A DNA stretch of 64,000 bases, taken from assembly GCA_002710685.1 (NCBI GenBank), contig PALD01000037.1, forward strand, positions 239,953 through 303,952. Reading direction: 5' to 3'. This DNA comes from Cytophagaceae bacterium. Lineage in GTDB: Bacteria; Bacteroidota; Bacteroidia; Flavobacteriales; Flavobacteriaceae. Positions within the stretch are counted from its first letter, which is position 1. Every line of letters begins with the position of its first letter. A program made the translations under genes and the position numbers. The notes under the pieces were generated by a model, which saw nothing but the letters and a program-made list of their open reading frames with translations, was not told the origin of the DNA and ran no database searches. Of this stretch, positions 44,070 through 54,461 are shown piece by piece.

Positions 44070-44534
44070 ATGATAGACTTTGTAATAGATGCCACGCTTA
44101 AGAATAGACTTGCCCTTAAAAAATATCTGGATGATCTAGCCCTGGACCAGCTCAACAAGATTCCTGATGGGTTCAACAATAACGTTATATGGAACATTGC
44201 CCATACGGTCGTGACACAGCAATTGATAGTCTATAAGCTAAGTGGCGAGACCCCAATGGTGGATGATGAGTTGATTGCTTCTTACAAAAAGGGTACAAAA
44301 CCAGAGGTTGATGTTTCTCAAATCGAAGTGGATGACTTAAAGAAACTGCTTTTCTCAACCATTGAGCAAACAGAGGTTGACTATAACAATGCCCGTTTCA
44401 AGAATTTTAAATCCTATTCTACATCAGTGGGCGTCACGCTCAATGATATTGACCAGGCTATATTTTTTAATATGTATCACGAGGGGCTGCATCGGGGTTA
44501 CATACAGGCGCTGGTAAGGGCTATGGGTTTATAG
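44070..44534 (+). CDS. DinB-family protein
   Basis: This 154-residue four-helix protein has the metal-binding His pattern of DinB/YfiT proteins: IWNIAHTVVTQQ near the middle and MYHEGLHRGYIQ at the end. The family includes thiol-S-transferase-like enzymes; the substrate is unknown. Its last 14 bases overlap the end of the convergent DUF3298 gene. Confidence 0.87.
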   Translation: MIDFVIDATLKNRLALKKYLDDLALDQLNKIPDGFNNNVIWNIAHTVVTQQLIVYKLSGETPMVDDELIASYKKGTKPEVDVSQIEVDDLKKLLFSTIEQTEVDYNNARFKNFKSYSTSVGVTLNDIDQAIFFNMYHEGLHRGYIQALVRAMGL

Positions 44535-45303
44535 CCAGCAAATCCTGGACCTCGCTTACCGCAAAGCGTATCTCGATGATGCCATCTGCATAGGAGGCAA
44601 CTTCATAAGGGTTGTATAAGAGCACCATTTCGTTATTTTCAAACCCTATGTTGATGGGCAATGCAAAGGTGTCGTTCTCAAACATGTACCCGGTGCTGTT
44701 TATGCTTTCTCCTTCGGGCACTTGTTGCAGTTCCCTGAATTTTTTTTCGGCTAGGGCCAAAAAAGCCTTTTTGTCCTTGATGAGGTCATCGTTTGATAAT
44801 TGCTTGCCGGTCTTTTTATCAAAGTTGAAATAGCTGGTGCTGCCATAACCGTGCGCGCCGCCCCAGTAGGTATAGCTTTCCATATCCAGGGAGAGCAATG
44901 TGGGAGATTCATAAGAAACCGTTGTGGTGGCCTCCAGTTCATAGCCCGCCTGGCTCTTGGGGAAGTCGTTTTTATATTCCTTAAAACTGGTGACAAAATT
45001 ATCAATCCCGTCATCAAGGGTCTTTATCTTGCCCTCATCATCTGGGGACATGGTGAACAGCGCGACCAGCTTGTCGTCAAGTGCCTTGTTGATGTTCTTG
45101 TCCAGCGGGCGGGTGCCTTTCGCCGTAAGGCTATTGATATTTATGGTGGGGCACAGCGTGTCCTTGCATTGCGGGAGGGAGTCCTCGCTTATGTTCTTAT
45201 GTTCAAAAGAAACCATTGCGGCTTCTTCATTTTCTTTTTTTGTGTCCTTCTTGCATGCTGCAACGGCAACCGCAAAAAGAATTAAGATTAAAATCTTGCG
45301 CAT
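44521..45303 (-). CDS. DUF4163/DUF3298 lipoprotein (RsiV/PdaC-like)
   Basis: This 260-residue protein has a lipoprotein signal (ILFAVAVAAC, then KKDTKKENEE). A DUF4163-like region with a conserved Tyr/Trp-rich strand (SLDMESYTYWGGAHGYGS) precedes a DUF3298 domain (about 150-255, NFDKKTGKQLSNDDLI, ALPINIGFENNEMVLLYNPYEVA). This two-domain form occurs in lysozyme-binding anti-sigma factors and deacetylase accessory domains, but here it is a free lipoprotein. Role unknown. Confidence 0.85.
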   Translation of the reverse strand: MRKILILILFAVAVAACKKDTKKENEEAAMVSFEHKNISEDSLPQCKDTLCPTININSLTAKGTRPLDKNINKALDDKLVALFTMSPDDEGKIKTLDDGIDNFVTSFKEYKNDFPKSQAGYELEATTTVSYESPTLLSLDMESYTYWGGAHGYGSTSYFNFDKKTGKQLSNDDLIKDKKAFLALAEKKFRELQQVPEGESINSTGYMFENDTFALPINIGFENNEMVLLYNPYEVASYADGIIEIRFAVSEVQDLLAINP

Positions 45304-45325
45304 TGAATTTATGTTAATGATGGCA

Positions 45326-45333
45326 CAAAGGTA
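45326..45333 (-). promoter_or_regulatory. -7 box for the DUF3298 lipoprotein gene
   Basis: Minus-strand TACCTTTG, exact TAnnTTTG, 22 bp upstream of the start. Confidence 0.45.
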
Positions 45334-45396
45334 TTGTCATTTTTGGCAATGGCTGGGCGGCTTTCTATTTTTACCTAATCTTTAACAAGACAATCC

Positions 45397-46540
45397 ATGA
45401 AGTTCAACACAAAGACGATTCACGGCGGTCAACATGATGTAGACCCAGCTTACGGCAGTGTAATGCCACCCATATATCAAACTTCTACCTATGCACAAAG
45501 CACACCTGGTGGGCACAAGGGCTTTGAGTATTCACGCAGTGGCAACCCCACACGCTCCATACTTGAAGACACGCTGGCAAGTATTGAAAATGGAAAGTTT
45601 GGGCTGGCCTTTGGGTCAGGGCTTGCGGCAATTGATGCGGTGATGAAGTTGTTTAAACCGGGTGATGAAATCATCTCCACCAATGACCTTTATGGAGGTT
45701 CCTACCGTTTGTTCACCAAGATTTTTGAGGATTTTGGACTTAAGTTTCACTTTGTGGGCATGCAGGAAGCTGCAAACATCGAGGCATACATCAATGAGAA
45801 CACAAAGCTCATCTGGGTAGAGACTCCCACGAACCCCATGATGAACATTATTGATATCAAGGCGGTTTCGGCCATAGCCAATAAAAACAACCTGCTGCTG
45901 GCCGTTGACAACACTTTTGCCACCCCATACCTGCAACAGCCGCTAGATTTGGGAGCAGAATATCGTGATGCACAGTGCCACAAAGTACATAGGTGGCCAC
46001 AGCGACCTGGTCATGGGCGCACTCGTGGTAAGAGAAAAAGAACTGGCTGACAGGCTCTATTTTATACAGAACGCCAGTGGTGCCGTTTGTGGGCCACAAG
46101 ATAGCTTTCTCGCTTTGCGCGGAATCAAGACCCTGCACGTGCGCATGCAGCGTCATTGTGAGAATGGTAGCGCAGTCGCGAAATTCTTAAAGGAACACCC
46201 TAAAGTGGACCACGTGTACTGGCCAGGCTTTGAAAGTCATCCCAACCATGCTGTCGCAAAAGAGCAGATGAAAGATTTTGGTGGGATGGTATCCTTTACC
46301 ACAAAAGAAGATTCGCTTCATGGCGCGGTACAGGTAGTTGAAAGGTTAAAGGTGTTTACCCTGGCCGAAAGTTTGGGAGGGGTAGAAAGCCTGGCCGGTC
46401 ATCCCGCCAGCATGACGCACGCGAGCATACCTGCAGAAGAACGCGCAAAAACGGGAATAAAGGATTCTTTGATTAGATTGAGCGTGGGTATAGAGGATAT
46501 TGATGACCTCCTGGAAGACCTCAAGCAGGCCTTGTCCTAG
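45397..46540 (+). pseudogene. metB: Cystathionine gamma-synthase/lyase (PLP trans-sulfuration) gene with a single-base frameshift
   Basis: The first frame (45397 to about 45960) encodes the N-terminal ~188 residues (MKFNTKTIHGGQ, YGSVMPPIYQTSTYAQ, FEYSRSGNPTR, LIWVETPTNPMM, AVDNTFATPYLQ). The next in-family residues, IVMHSATKYIGGHSD with the PLP-binding Lys, continue in the +1 frame to 46540. The span of 1144 bases is one more than a multiple of three. Dropping one base in gcagaatatc at 45955-45964 restores a normal 380-residue enzyme. No slippery heptamer is evident, so programmed shifting is unlikely. All other motifs are intact, so the lesion is very recent or a sequencing error. The product would act in methionine/cysteine metabolism. 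Confidence 0.88.
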
Positions 46541-47346
46541 AAGTTGAGGTAATATACATATCCCACCATCAACCATACGATGGAATCGTCATATTTGTTG
46601 GGCGGATAAAACTGCTCATCTGGATTAAGGCCATCTACCCAGTTTGAAAAGTACTTGTGGTAGCGCATTTCTATAAAAATATCGTTGAGCTCATCCAGTT
46701 TATAGCGCATCCCGCCGCTTAAAGTCAATGCCCACGTTTGCCCACGGGAATCATCAATACCACCCAAGGCTCCATCACCTATGAGAAAATCATCAAAAAA
46801 GATGTCTTCTGGGGTTGCCCCGGGCACATCCTGTATAGATGAATATTGCGGTTTATAGTTTACATAATGTGCACCCACGCTAACAAAGGGGTGCAATGCA
46901 TAGCCACCTGCATTAAAATCCCGGATACTCATGGGGTGCCACTCCAGTTGTATTCCTGCCTCAAAAACATTAGATTTTCCCAGGTGGTCGCGCAGGTCCC
47001 TGCCCTCATCATTGTCTTTTTCTGCCAGGGGACCTTCATGGCTCAGGTTTGTAACGTGATAATCCAGCTCACTCCGTATCATGAAGTGATCATTGAAGTA
47101 AACATCCCGGCTATAGCAGTTACAGTCTGCACGATAGGCAAAATTGATGTAATGGAAGATTCCCACCCCTACACCCAGGTTGCTGATATTTGTGTCAAAA
47201 TTGTTTCTTAGGCCAAAATCAGATTGAAATAACAAAGGCCCCGCAAGAACGCCTATCTCATTTGAAAAGGAAAAATCAAACTGTGCCCTGGTAAGCAAGG
47301 GAGACAGTGTTATGACCAATACCATCAGTAGGTTTCTGGTTTTCAT
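46537..47346 (-). CDS. Outer-membrane-like protein of the THC0290_0291 type
   Basis: This 269-residue protein has a signal peptide (MKTRNLLMVLVITLSPLLTRA) and a beta-barrel-like pattern with alternating aromatic strands, ending in a terminal aromatic (VWLMVGYVYYLNF) typical of outer-membrane proteins. It has an odd Cys pair (ADCNCYSRD). I believe it belongs to a Flavobacterial family named THC0290_0291, function unknown. The frame opens at 47373, but the signal peptide starts at 47346. The 3' end overlaps the metB-like gene by 4 bp. Confidence 0.72.
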   Translation of the reverse strand: MKTRNLLMVLVITLSPLLTRAQFDFSFSNEIGVLAGPLLFQSDFGLRNNFDTNISNLGVGVGIFHYINFAYRADCNCYSRDVYFNDHFMIRSELDYHVTNLSHEGPLAEKDNDEGRDLRDHLGKSNVFEAGIQLEWHPMSIRDFNAGGYALHPFVSVGAHYVNYKPQYSSIQDVPGATPEDIFFDDFLIGDGALGGIDDSRGQTWALTLSGGMRYKLDELNDIFIEMRYHKYFSNWVDGLNPDEQFYPPNKYDDSIVWLMVGYVYYLNF

Positions 47347-47501
47347 GGGTCTGGGGCTAATGACTGCGGACAAATATAGAAAAACTCGTTAATGAAGCCT
47401 TGTAAAAAACGGTTTGAATTTTTACTTAACAAACATTTGCAAAAACACCACTATATATTTAAAGATTCTTTAAAAAAATATATATAAAATTCAAGATAAT
47501 G

Positions 47502-47509
47502 TATATTTG
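47502..47509 (+). promoter_or_regulatory. Strong -7 box for gdhA
   Basis: TATATTTG followed by C, a very typical Bacteroidota promoter element, in an AT-rich leader 48 bp before the gdhA ATG. Confidence 0.6.
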
Positions 47510-47545
47510 CACCGCCAAAAGAGGCTTAAAATCTCAACTATATAA

Positions 47546-48901
<1,356 letters not shown>

Positions 48902-48929
48902 CGGGCACCACAGATAAAATAATGTATAG

Positions 48930-48953
48930 GCCCCTGCAACGGCAGGGGCTTTT
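48930..48953 (+). terminator. Terminator of gdhA
   Basis: GCCCCTGC and GCAGGGGC form a perfect 8-bp GC-rich stem with AACG loop, followed by TTTTC. Confidence 0.9.
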
Positions 48954-48968
48954 CTTTTACAATAATCG

Positions 48969-48976
48969 TATTTTTG
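48969..48976 (+). promoter_or_regulatory. -7 box for porZ-recO
   Basis: TATTTTTG matches TAnnTTTG and ends 27 bp before the porZ ATG at 49004. Confidence 0.45.
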
Positions 48977-49003
48977 GGCGTTATAGGTTTAATCCTTAAC
49001 CGT

Positions 49004-51271
49004 ATGGCCAGAAGATTACTATTTACATGGGTTGCCCTTGTTTTTTGCCTTTCGGCGAAAGCCCAGGATTTTTCAGATACCTGGACGGGCTACTTCTCCT
49101 ACACTTCCATAGAGCATGTGGCATACGGCAAAGGTTTTGTTTTTGCTGCAGCAAAAAATTCACTTTTTGCATACAACCTGCTCACGAACGAGACCAGGGA
49201 ATTTTCAACCATACAGGGCCTGACCGGCGAAGAAATCTCTGCAATCTATTACAGCGAGACCATACAGGCACTTTTTGTGGGGTACACATCTGGTAAGTTT
49301 GATGTGGTACGCGAGGGCGAAAATGTGCTCACCGTGGTTGACATCAGCAACAAGCAGACCATCCTGCCGCCCTTGAGGCGCGTCAACCATTTTATGGAAT
49401 ATAATGGATTTGTATATATCGCTTCGGGGTTTGGAATCTCGCTTTTTAACCTGGAAAGATTAGAGTTTGATGATTCCTATTTTATTGGCGATAACGGGAG
49501 CCAGCTGGATGTAAGCCAGACCGCCGTGGTGGGCGATTATATCTATGCGGCAACTGCGGGCAATGGCATACGCCGCGCACTGGTGCAAAATGACAACCTT
49601 ATTGATTTTGCAAACTGGACAACCGTGACCGGCGGCAGTTGGTATGGGGTGGCAAACCTGGGCGATGTACTGTATGCCATAAACACATCAAATCAACTGC
49701 AACGGTACAATGGTGCGGGTTTTAACACGGTAAATACCTTTTCGGGCGGGTTTCAGGATTTTTTGCCTTTCGGCGAAAGCCTAACGGTCACATATACTAC
49801 GGCAGCCTATATTTATGATACAAGTGGGGCACAGATGGCCACTGTGGGATCCCTACCCGATTTTCAGGCAACCTACAATGCCGCACTTGCGGTAGAGGGC
49901 AATATTTACCTGGGCACGGATGAAGATGGACTGTTGATAAGCTCAACCACAAATACGATAATGGCGCTACAGGTACTGCCAGATGGCCCCTTGCGTAATG
50001 ACCCATTTAGGATAAAGGCACACCCTGGTGGTTTATGGGTGGTGTATGGCGATTATACGGGTACATACAATCCGTATCCATTAAAAAGCCGCGGTTTAAG
50101 TCACCTTCATGTGGACAGCACCTGGGTAAACATATCCTATGATGAAGCATTGAGGGCAAACAATATGACCAACATTACCCTTGATCCAGAAGATGACAAG
50201 CATGTTTTTGTGAGTTCATATAATTCTGGATTGCTGGAGATACAGGATGACGTGCCCGTCAAGCTCTTTGATGAGACCAATAGCGGGTTAAGTGATATCG
50301 TGATCAACCGTACTGATGTGCGCGTCAATGGTGCTGCTTATGACCGCAGCGGAAACCTATGGTTGACCAATAGCCTTGTTGAAAATGGCCTGGCCAAGAA
50401 AAACGGGGATAATATCACAGGTATAGACGTAAGTGACATACTTGATGGGCCTGGCACAAACTATAGCGACCTGGTCACTGACCGGGCAGGAAATGTATAT
50501 ATAGCTTCTGATAATTTTGGCCTTGCAGCTTACGACCCCGGTTCAGGGCAATTTGTGCTACTTACGCAAGAAAACAACAACCTCCCCTCAGACAGGGTCA
50601 GGTCTCTTACCATGGACAACAATGGCGTATTGTGGATAGGGACAGAGCGTGGCCTGCGATTGCTGTATGGACCGGCACAGGTGTTTGATAACCCAGACAC
50701 ACAGACCCAACCCATCATTATTTTACAAGATGGCCTTGCGGCAGAACTGCTCAATGATCAATTTATCTATGACATCGCCGTGGATGGATCTAATAAAAAA
50801 TGGATAGGCACCTTGAACAGTGGTGCGTTTTATTTTTCTTCAAATGGTCAGGAAACCTTGGCCAGGTTTGACCAATCCAATTCACCATTACCGTCTAACA
50901 ACGTCCAGGACATAAGCATAGATGCAGCAAGTGGTGAGGTGTATTTTGCCACACCACAGGGGCTGGTTTCCTTTAGTGGCAACGCGGTTGAACCGGCAGA
51001 TGACCTTGAGTTGGTAAGGGCTTATCCCAATCCCGTGCGGCCTGATTTTCGTGGCAACGTAACCATAGATGGCCTGACCTCGCGGGCCAATGTAAAGATC
51101 ACGGACATCACCGGGAATCTCGTGTATGAGGAGGTCGCCGTGGGAGGAAGCATTCAATGGGATACCACGGCTCTTGGGAAGCATAGGGTGGCAAGTGGGG
51201 TGTACTTAATCCTGGTTACCAGCGACGATGCGAGCGAGACCAAGGTGGCAAAACTCATGATTGTACGCTGA
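49004..51271 (+). CDS. porZ: PorZ-like type IX secretion protein (two beta-propellers plus C-terminal sorting-type domain)
   Basis: This 755-residue protein has a signal peptide (to AKAQ) and then the PorZ-specific opening FSDTWTGYFSYTSIEHVAYG. Two-component-regulator-type propeller repeats follow (for example FSTIQGLTGEEISAIYYS, WLTNSLVENG, GVLWIGTERGLRLL), and a C-terminal T9SS-type beta domain (RAYPNPVRPDF, then a late TKVAKLMIVR). PorZ sits on the surface and takes part in the attachment complex of the type IX system. The frame opens at 48974, but the signal peptide starts at 49004. The same 23-base palindrome block occurs twice in the gene. It overlaps recO by one base. Confidence 0.85.
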   Translation: MARRLLFTWVALVFCLSAKAQDFSDTWTGYFSYTSIEHVAYGKGFVFAAAKNSLFAYNLLTNETREFSTIQGLTGEEISAIYYSETIQALFVGYTSGKFDVVREGENVLTVVDISNKQTILPPLRRVNHFMEYNGFVYIASGFGISLFNLERLEFDDSYFIGDNGSQLDVSQTAVVGDYIYAATAGNGIRRALVQNDNLIDFANWTTVTGGSWYGVANLGDVLYAINTSNQLQRYNGAGFNTVNTFSGGFQDFLPFGESLTVTYTTAAYIYDTSGAQMATVGSLPDFQATYNAALAVEGNIYLGTDEDGLLISSTTNTIMALQVLPDGPLRNDPFRIKAHPGGLWVVYGDYTGTYNPYPLKSRGLSHLHVDSTWVNISYDEALRANNMTNITLDPEDDKHVFVSSYNSGLLEIQDDVPVKLFDETNSGLSDIVINRTDVRVNGAAYDRSGNLWLTNSLVENGLAKKNGDNITGIDVSDILDGPGTNYSDLVTDRAGNVYIASDNFGLAAYDPGSGQFVLLTQENNNLPSDRVRSLTMDNNGVLWIGTERGLRLLYGPAQVFDNPDTQTQPIIILQDGLAAELLNDQFIYDIAVDGSNKKWIGTLNSGAFYFSSNGQETLARFDQSNSPLPSNNVQDISIDAASGEVYFATPQGLVSFSGNAVEPADDLELVRAYPNPVRPDFRGNVTIDGLTSRANVKITDITGNLVYEEVAVGGSIQWDTTALGKHRVASGVYLILVTSDDASETKVAKLMIVR
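49049..49062. repeat. Dispersed palindrome (reverse of GGCTTTCGCCGAAA), copy 1 in porZ
   Basis: CTTTCGGCGAAAG core in the signal-peptide region. It lies in a 23-base block (from TTTTTTGCC to AAGCC) that recurs exactly at the second copy near 49767. Confidence 0.65.
49767..49780. repeat. Dispersed palindrome, copy 2 in porZ
   Basis: Same block as copy 1, in a beta-propeller region and in a different reading frame, so protein-level repetition does not explain it. Confidence 0.65.
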
Positions 51272-51987
51272 TGCTGGTAAAGACAAAGGCCATCGTGATA
51301 AGTGCGTTGAAGTATGGCGAGGCCGACTTGATTGTCAAGATCTACACCGAAAGTGACGGCCTGAAGACCTACCTGTTGCGGGGCATTCTCAAATCACGTA
51401 AAGGAAAGCTGCGCACGGCCATGTTTCAACCGGCAACCCAGCTGGAAATCGAGGCAAACCATAAAAACAAGGGCAATCTGGAAAGCATTAGGGAAGCTAA
51501 AGTACTGCATCCCTACACCACCTTGCATACTGATATCTCCAAAACAGGAATCGTGATGTTCTTGAGCGAGATGCTCAGGGGCGCGATACAGGAAGAAGAA
51601 GCAAACCCCGCCCTTTATGCCTATCTGGAAAACGCATTTCTTTGGCTTGACCATCATGCGCATGTGGCCAACTTTCACCTGCTTTTTTTACTCAAGTTGA
51701 CCCGTTACCTAGGTTTTTATCCTGACGAAAACCATGAAGAACTGCCATTTTTTAACATGGAGACTGGCATGTTTCAAGAGCATGATGAACATTATTGCAT
51801 TGAGGGGGACAGTTTGCAATTATTAAAAAAACTCATGGTCACGGGATTTGATGGCCTTACCGCCCTAAAACTCAACCATGCTCGCCGCAACGCTTTTGTG
51901 GAAACGCTTTTATTGTATTTTGATTTACATTTACAGGGATTTAAAAGGCCACGCTCTCTCGAAATCTTGAGCGGGCTTTACCATTAA
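51271..51987 (+). CDS. recO: DNA repair protein RecO
   Basis: This 238-residue protein has an N-terminal OB fold (VKTKAIVISALKYGEADLIVKIYTE) and the RecO helical C-terminus (FLLKLTRYLGFYPDE). It loads RecA with RecFR in gap repair. The Cys zinc ligands common in other phyla are absent. It overlaps porZ by one base (TGATG). The porZ-recO order is, as far as I know, common in this group. Confidence 0.9.
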   Translation: MLVKTKAIVISALKYGEADLIVKIYTESDGLKTYLLRGILKSRKGKLRTAMFQPATQLEIEANHKNKGNLESIREAKVLHPYTTLHTDISKTGIVMFLSEMLRGAIQEEEANPALYAYLENAFLWLDHHAHVANFHLLFLLKLTRYLGFYPDENHEELPFFNMETGMFQEHDEHYCIEGDSLQLLKKLMVTGFDGLTALKLNHARRNAFVETLLLYFDLHLQGFKRPRSLEILSGLYH

Positions 51988-52004
51988 AACTATCTATCAA
52001 ATCC

Positions 52005-54407
52005 ATGTTCATGCGAAAGATTCTTTGCATTCTCGCCATCTTGATTTGCAAAATCGGTTTAGCTCAGGAGGTTATGATTCTCGATAGGGTATCTGGCAAT
52101 CCCATCAGTGAAGCTACCATTGTTAATGAAGATGGCTCTAAATCTGCTATCTCCAACGCACGTGGAACCGTAAACCTTGCCCCTTTTGAGGATACCGAAA
52201 TCATCACGGTAAGCCATGTATCGCATGAAGCAAAAACAACGACCAAGGCACAAGTTCTTGCCCAGGACAAGAAGATATACCTCACGACAGGTGAACTGGA
52301 TGCCGTGGTGCTGAGTGTTTCTGGATTTGAACAATATGACCGTGAGGTGTCAAACAAGGTGTTGAGGATTACTCAAGAAAATGTAGAATTTCGCAATCCA
52401 CAGACCGCTGCAGATTTATTGCAGGGTAGTGGTGAAGTATACGTGCAAAAGAGCCAGCTGGGCGGCGGCAGCCCCATGATACGTGGGTTCTCTACAAACC
52501 GTTTACTTATTACGGTTGATGGTGTGCGCATGAACACGGCGATTTTTAGGAGTGGCAATTTGCAAAATGTCATCAACGTTGACCCTTTTGCCCTTGAGAA
52601 TACAGAGGTCATCCTGGGTCCTGGCTCTGTGGTGTACGGTAGCGATGCCATAGGTGGTGTGATGAACTTTTATACTAAAAAACCTATTTTTTCCTTTAAA
52701 GATGGCCTGTCCTTTTCCGGTGACGCCCTTGCACGCTATTCTACCGCAAATGATGAGAAAACGGGGCATGTGGATTTTAACGTTGGCCTTAAACAATGGG
52801 CATTTCTGAGCAGCGTGAGCTATTCAGATTATGATGATTTAAGGATGGGGAGCCATGGTCCAGATGATTACCTGCGCCCCACGTATGTAGAAAGGATAAA
52901 CGGAGAAGACGTTCAAGTGGAAAATGATGACCCCAACGTGCAAAGACCTACTGGGTTTGACATGCTCAACCTTATGCAGAAAGTAAGGTTTATGCCCAAT
53001 GAAACCTGGGACTTTAACCTGGGTGTGATCTATAGTACCACCTCTAATTACTCGCGGTATGACCGTTTAACGCGTACGCGAAATGGCAACTTACGATCAG
53101 CCGAGTGGTATTATGGTCCTCAGGACTGGTTCTCCACAAACTTTCAAGTGACAAAAAAAGGATATGAAAACCTGTATGATGAAGCCAAGTTCACGGCAGC
53201 TTTTCAAGCCTTTGAAGAGAGCAGGCATGATCGGGATTTTGGCAGTGACATACGCTACAACACCGTTGAGCAGGTCAATGCATACTCGCTGGGGCTAGAC
53301 CTCAAGAAGGATTTGGGTGAAAACCATATTTTCTATGGGCTGGAATATGTGCTCAACACGGTTGATTCTCAAGGTGACCAGGTCAATATTGTGAATGGCA
53401 ACACCGCTCCCACGGCAAGCCGCTATCCTTATGGGGCTACCTGGCAGAGCATGGCTGCGTATGCCAGTGGTAACTTTCGCGTAGGCGAAAACACAACATT
53501 AAACACGGGCTTGCGCTACAATCAAGTGATTCTTAATGCGGAGTTTGACGATATGTTTTATGATTTTCCGTTTAAAGAGGCAGATATCAATACCGGCAAC
53601 TTGACCGGGTCCGTGGGGCTGAATTACAAGCCCAGTAGCTTTTTTACCAGTAGGGTGAACTTGTCAACGGCATTCCGTGCGCCTAATGTGGATGATGTGG
53701 GGAAGATTTTTGACAGTGAACCGGGCAGCGTGGTGGTGCCCAATCCAGACCTTAAGGCTGAGTATGCGTACAATGCAGATGTTGATTTGCTATTTAATTT
53801 CAGTGAGGTTTTTAGACTGGACCTGGCGGCTTTTTACACCAAGCTTGACAATGCGCTGGTGCGGCGTGATTTTAGCCTTAACGGCGAAACGGTCATCGAT
53901 TATCAAGGAGAGCCCAGTAACGTGCAGGCGATACAGAATGCGGCAAATGCTGAGGTGTATGGATTTGAGTTAGGAGCAGAAATCATGTTTTGTGAGCGCT
54001 TGTATTTGCGCAGTCAACTCAACTGGATAAACGGCACCGAAGAACTTGATGACGGCTCTGAAGCTCCTTTGCGCCATGCCGCACCGTTATTTGGTAATAC
54101 GCACCTGGTATTTGAGCAGGGTAAGTTTAAGGTTGACGCTTTCGCGGAATATAACGGGCAGTTTGATTATGAAGACCTGGCACCGTCACAACAAAGCAAT
54201 GATTACCTCTATGCGCTTGATGCAAATGGAAATCCTTATGCTCCCTCTTGGTATACGGTAAACCTTGCCACGCAATACAAACTGAGCGATTCTTGGAATT
54301 TTACCGCTGCGCTGGAAAACATCACAGACCAGCGTTACCGCCCATATTCTTCGGGGATTTCGGCACCGGGTAGAAATTTTATCGTGGGTGTGAAGTATGG
54401 GTTTTAG
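52005..54407 (+). CDS. TonB-dependent outer-membrane receptor (heme/iron-type)
   Basis: This 800-residue protein has a signal peptide, a carboxypeptidase-like peptidase-regulatory domain (about 20-105), a plug domain (about 115-225, with NPQTAADLLQGSGEVYVQKSQ and GGSPMIRGFSTNRLLITVDG), and a 22-strand barrel ending in an aromatic (VGVKYGF). The segment FRAPNVDDVGKIFDSEPG is typical of hemoglobin/hemin receptors of the HmuR kind. Transport of heme or iron-siderophore is likely; the ligand is uncertain. It follows recO by 17 bp. One dispersed palindrome (53475) is in the barrel-coding part. Confidence 0.92.
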   Translation: MFMRKILCILAILICKIGLAQEVMILDRVSGNPISEATIVNEDGSKSAISNARGTVNLAPFEDTEIITVSHVSHEAKTTTKAQVLAQDKKIYLTTGELDAVVLSVSGFEQYDREVSNKVLRITQENVEFRNPQTAADLLQGSGEVYVQKSQLGGGSPMIRGFSTNRLLITVDGVRMNTAIFRSGNLQNVINVDPFALENTEVILGPGSVVYGSDAIGGVMNFYTKKPIFSFKDGLSFSGDALARYSTANDEKTGHVDFNVGLKQWAFLSSVSYSDYDDLRMGSHGPDDYLRPTYVERINGEDVQVENDDPNVQRPTGFDMLNLMQKVRFMPNETWDFNLGVIYSTTSNYSRYDRLTRTRNGNLRSAEWYYGPQDWFSTNFQVTKKGYENLYDEAKFTAAFQAFEESRHDRDFGSDIRYNTVEQVNAYSLGLDLKKDLGENHIFYGLEYVLNTVDSQGDQVNIVNGNTAPTASRYPYGATWQSMAAYASGNFRVGENTTLNTGLRYNQVILNAEFDDMFYDFPFKEADINTGNLTGSVGLNYKPSSFFTSRVNLSTAFRAPNVDDVGKIFDSEPGSVVVPNPDLKAEYAYNADVDLLFNFSEVFRLDLAAFYTKLDNALVRRDFSLNGETVIDYQGEPSNVQAIQNAANAEVYGFELGAEIMFCERLYLRSQLNWINGTEELDDGSEAPLRHAAPLFGNTHLVFEQGKFKVDAFAEYNGQFDYEDLAPSQQSNDYLYALDANGNPYAPSWYTVNLATQYKLSDSWNFTAALENITDQRYRPYSSGISAPGRNFIVGVKYGF
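53475..53490. repeat. Dispersed palindrome TTTCGCGTAGGCGAAA
   Basis: Identical to the 16-mer at 38-53, here in the TonB receptor gene, encoding FRVGEN. Confidence 0.7.
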
Positions 54408-54461
54408 CTTCAAAGATTTTTGATAGAATACTGTACTTTTAAAGAGTCTTAATTGGAATTC

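Noticed and set aside
45940..45975. Programmed ribosomal frameshift in the metB-like gene
   Set aside because: No slippery heptamer or downstream stimulator is visible, and trans-sulfuration enzymes are not known to use one.
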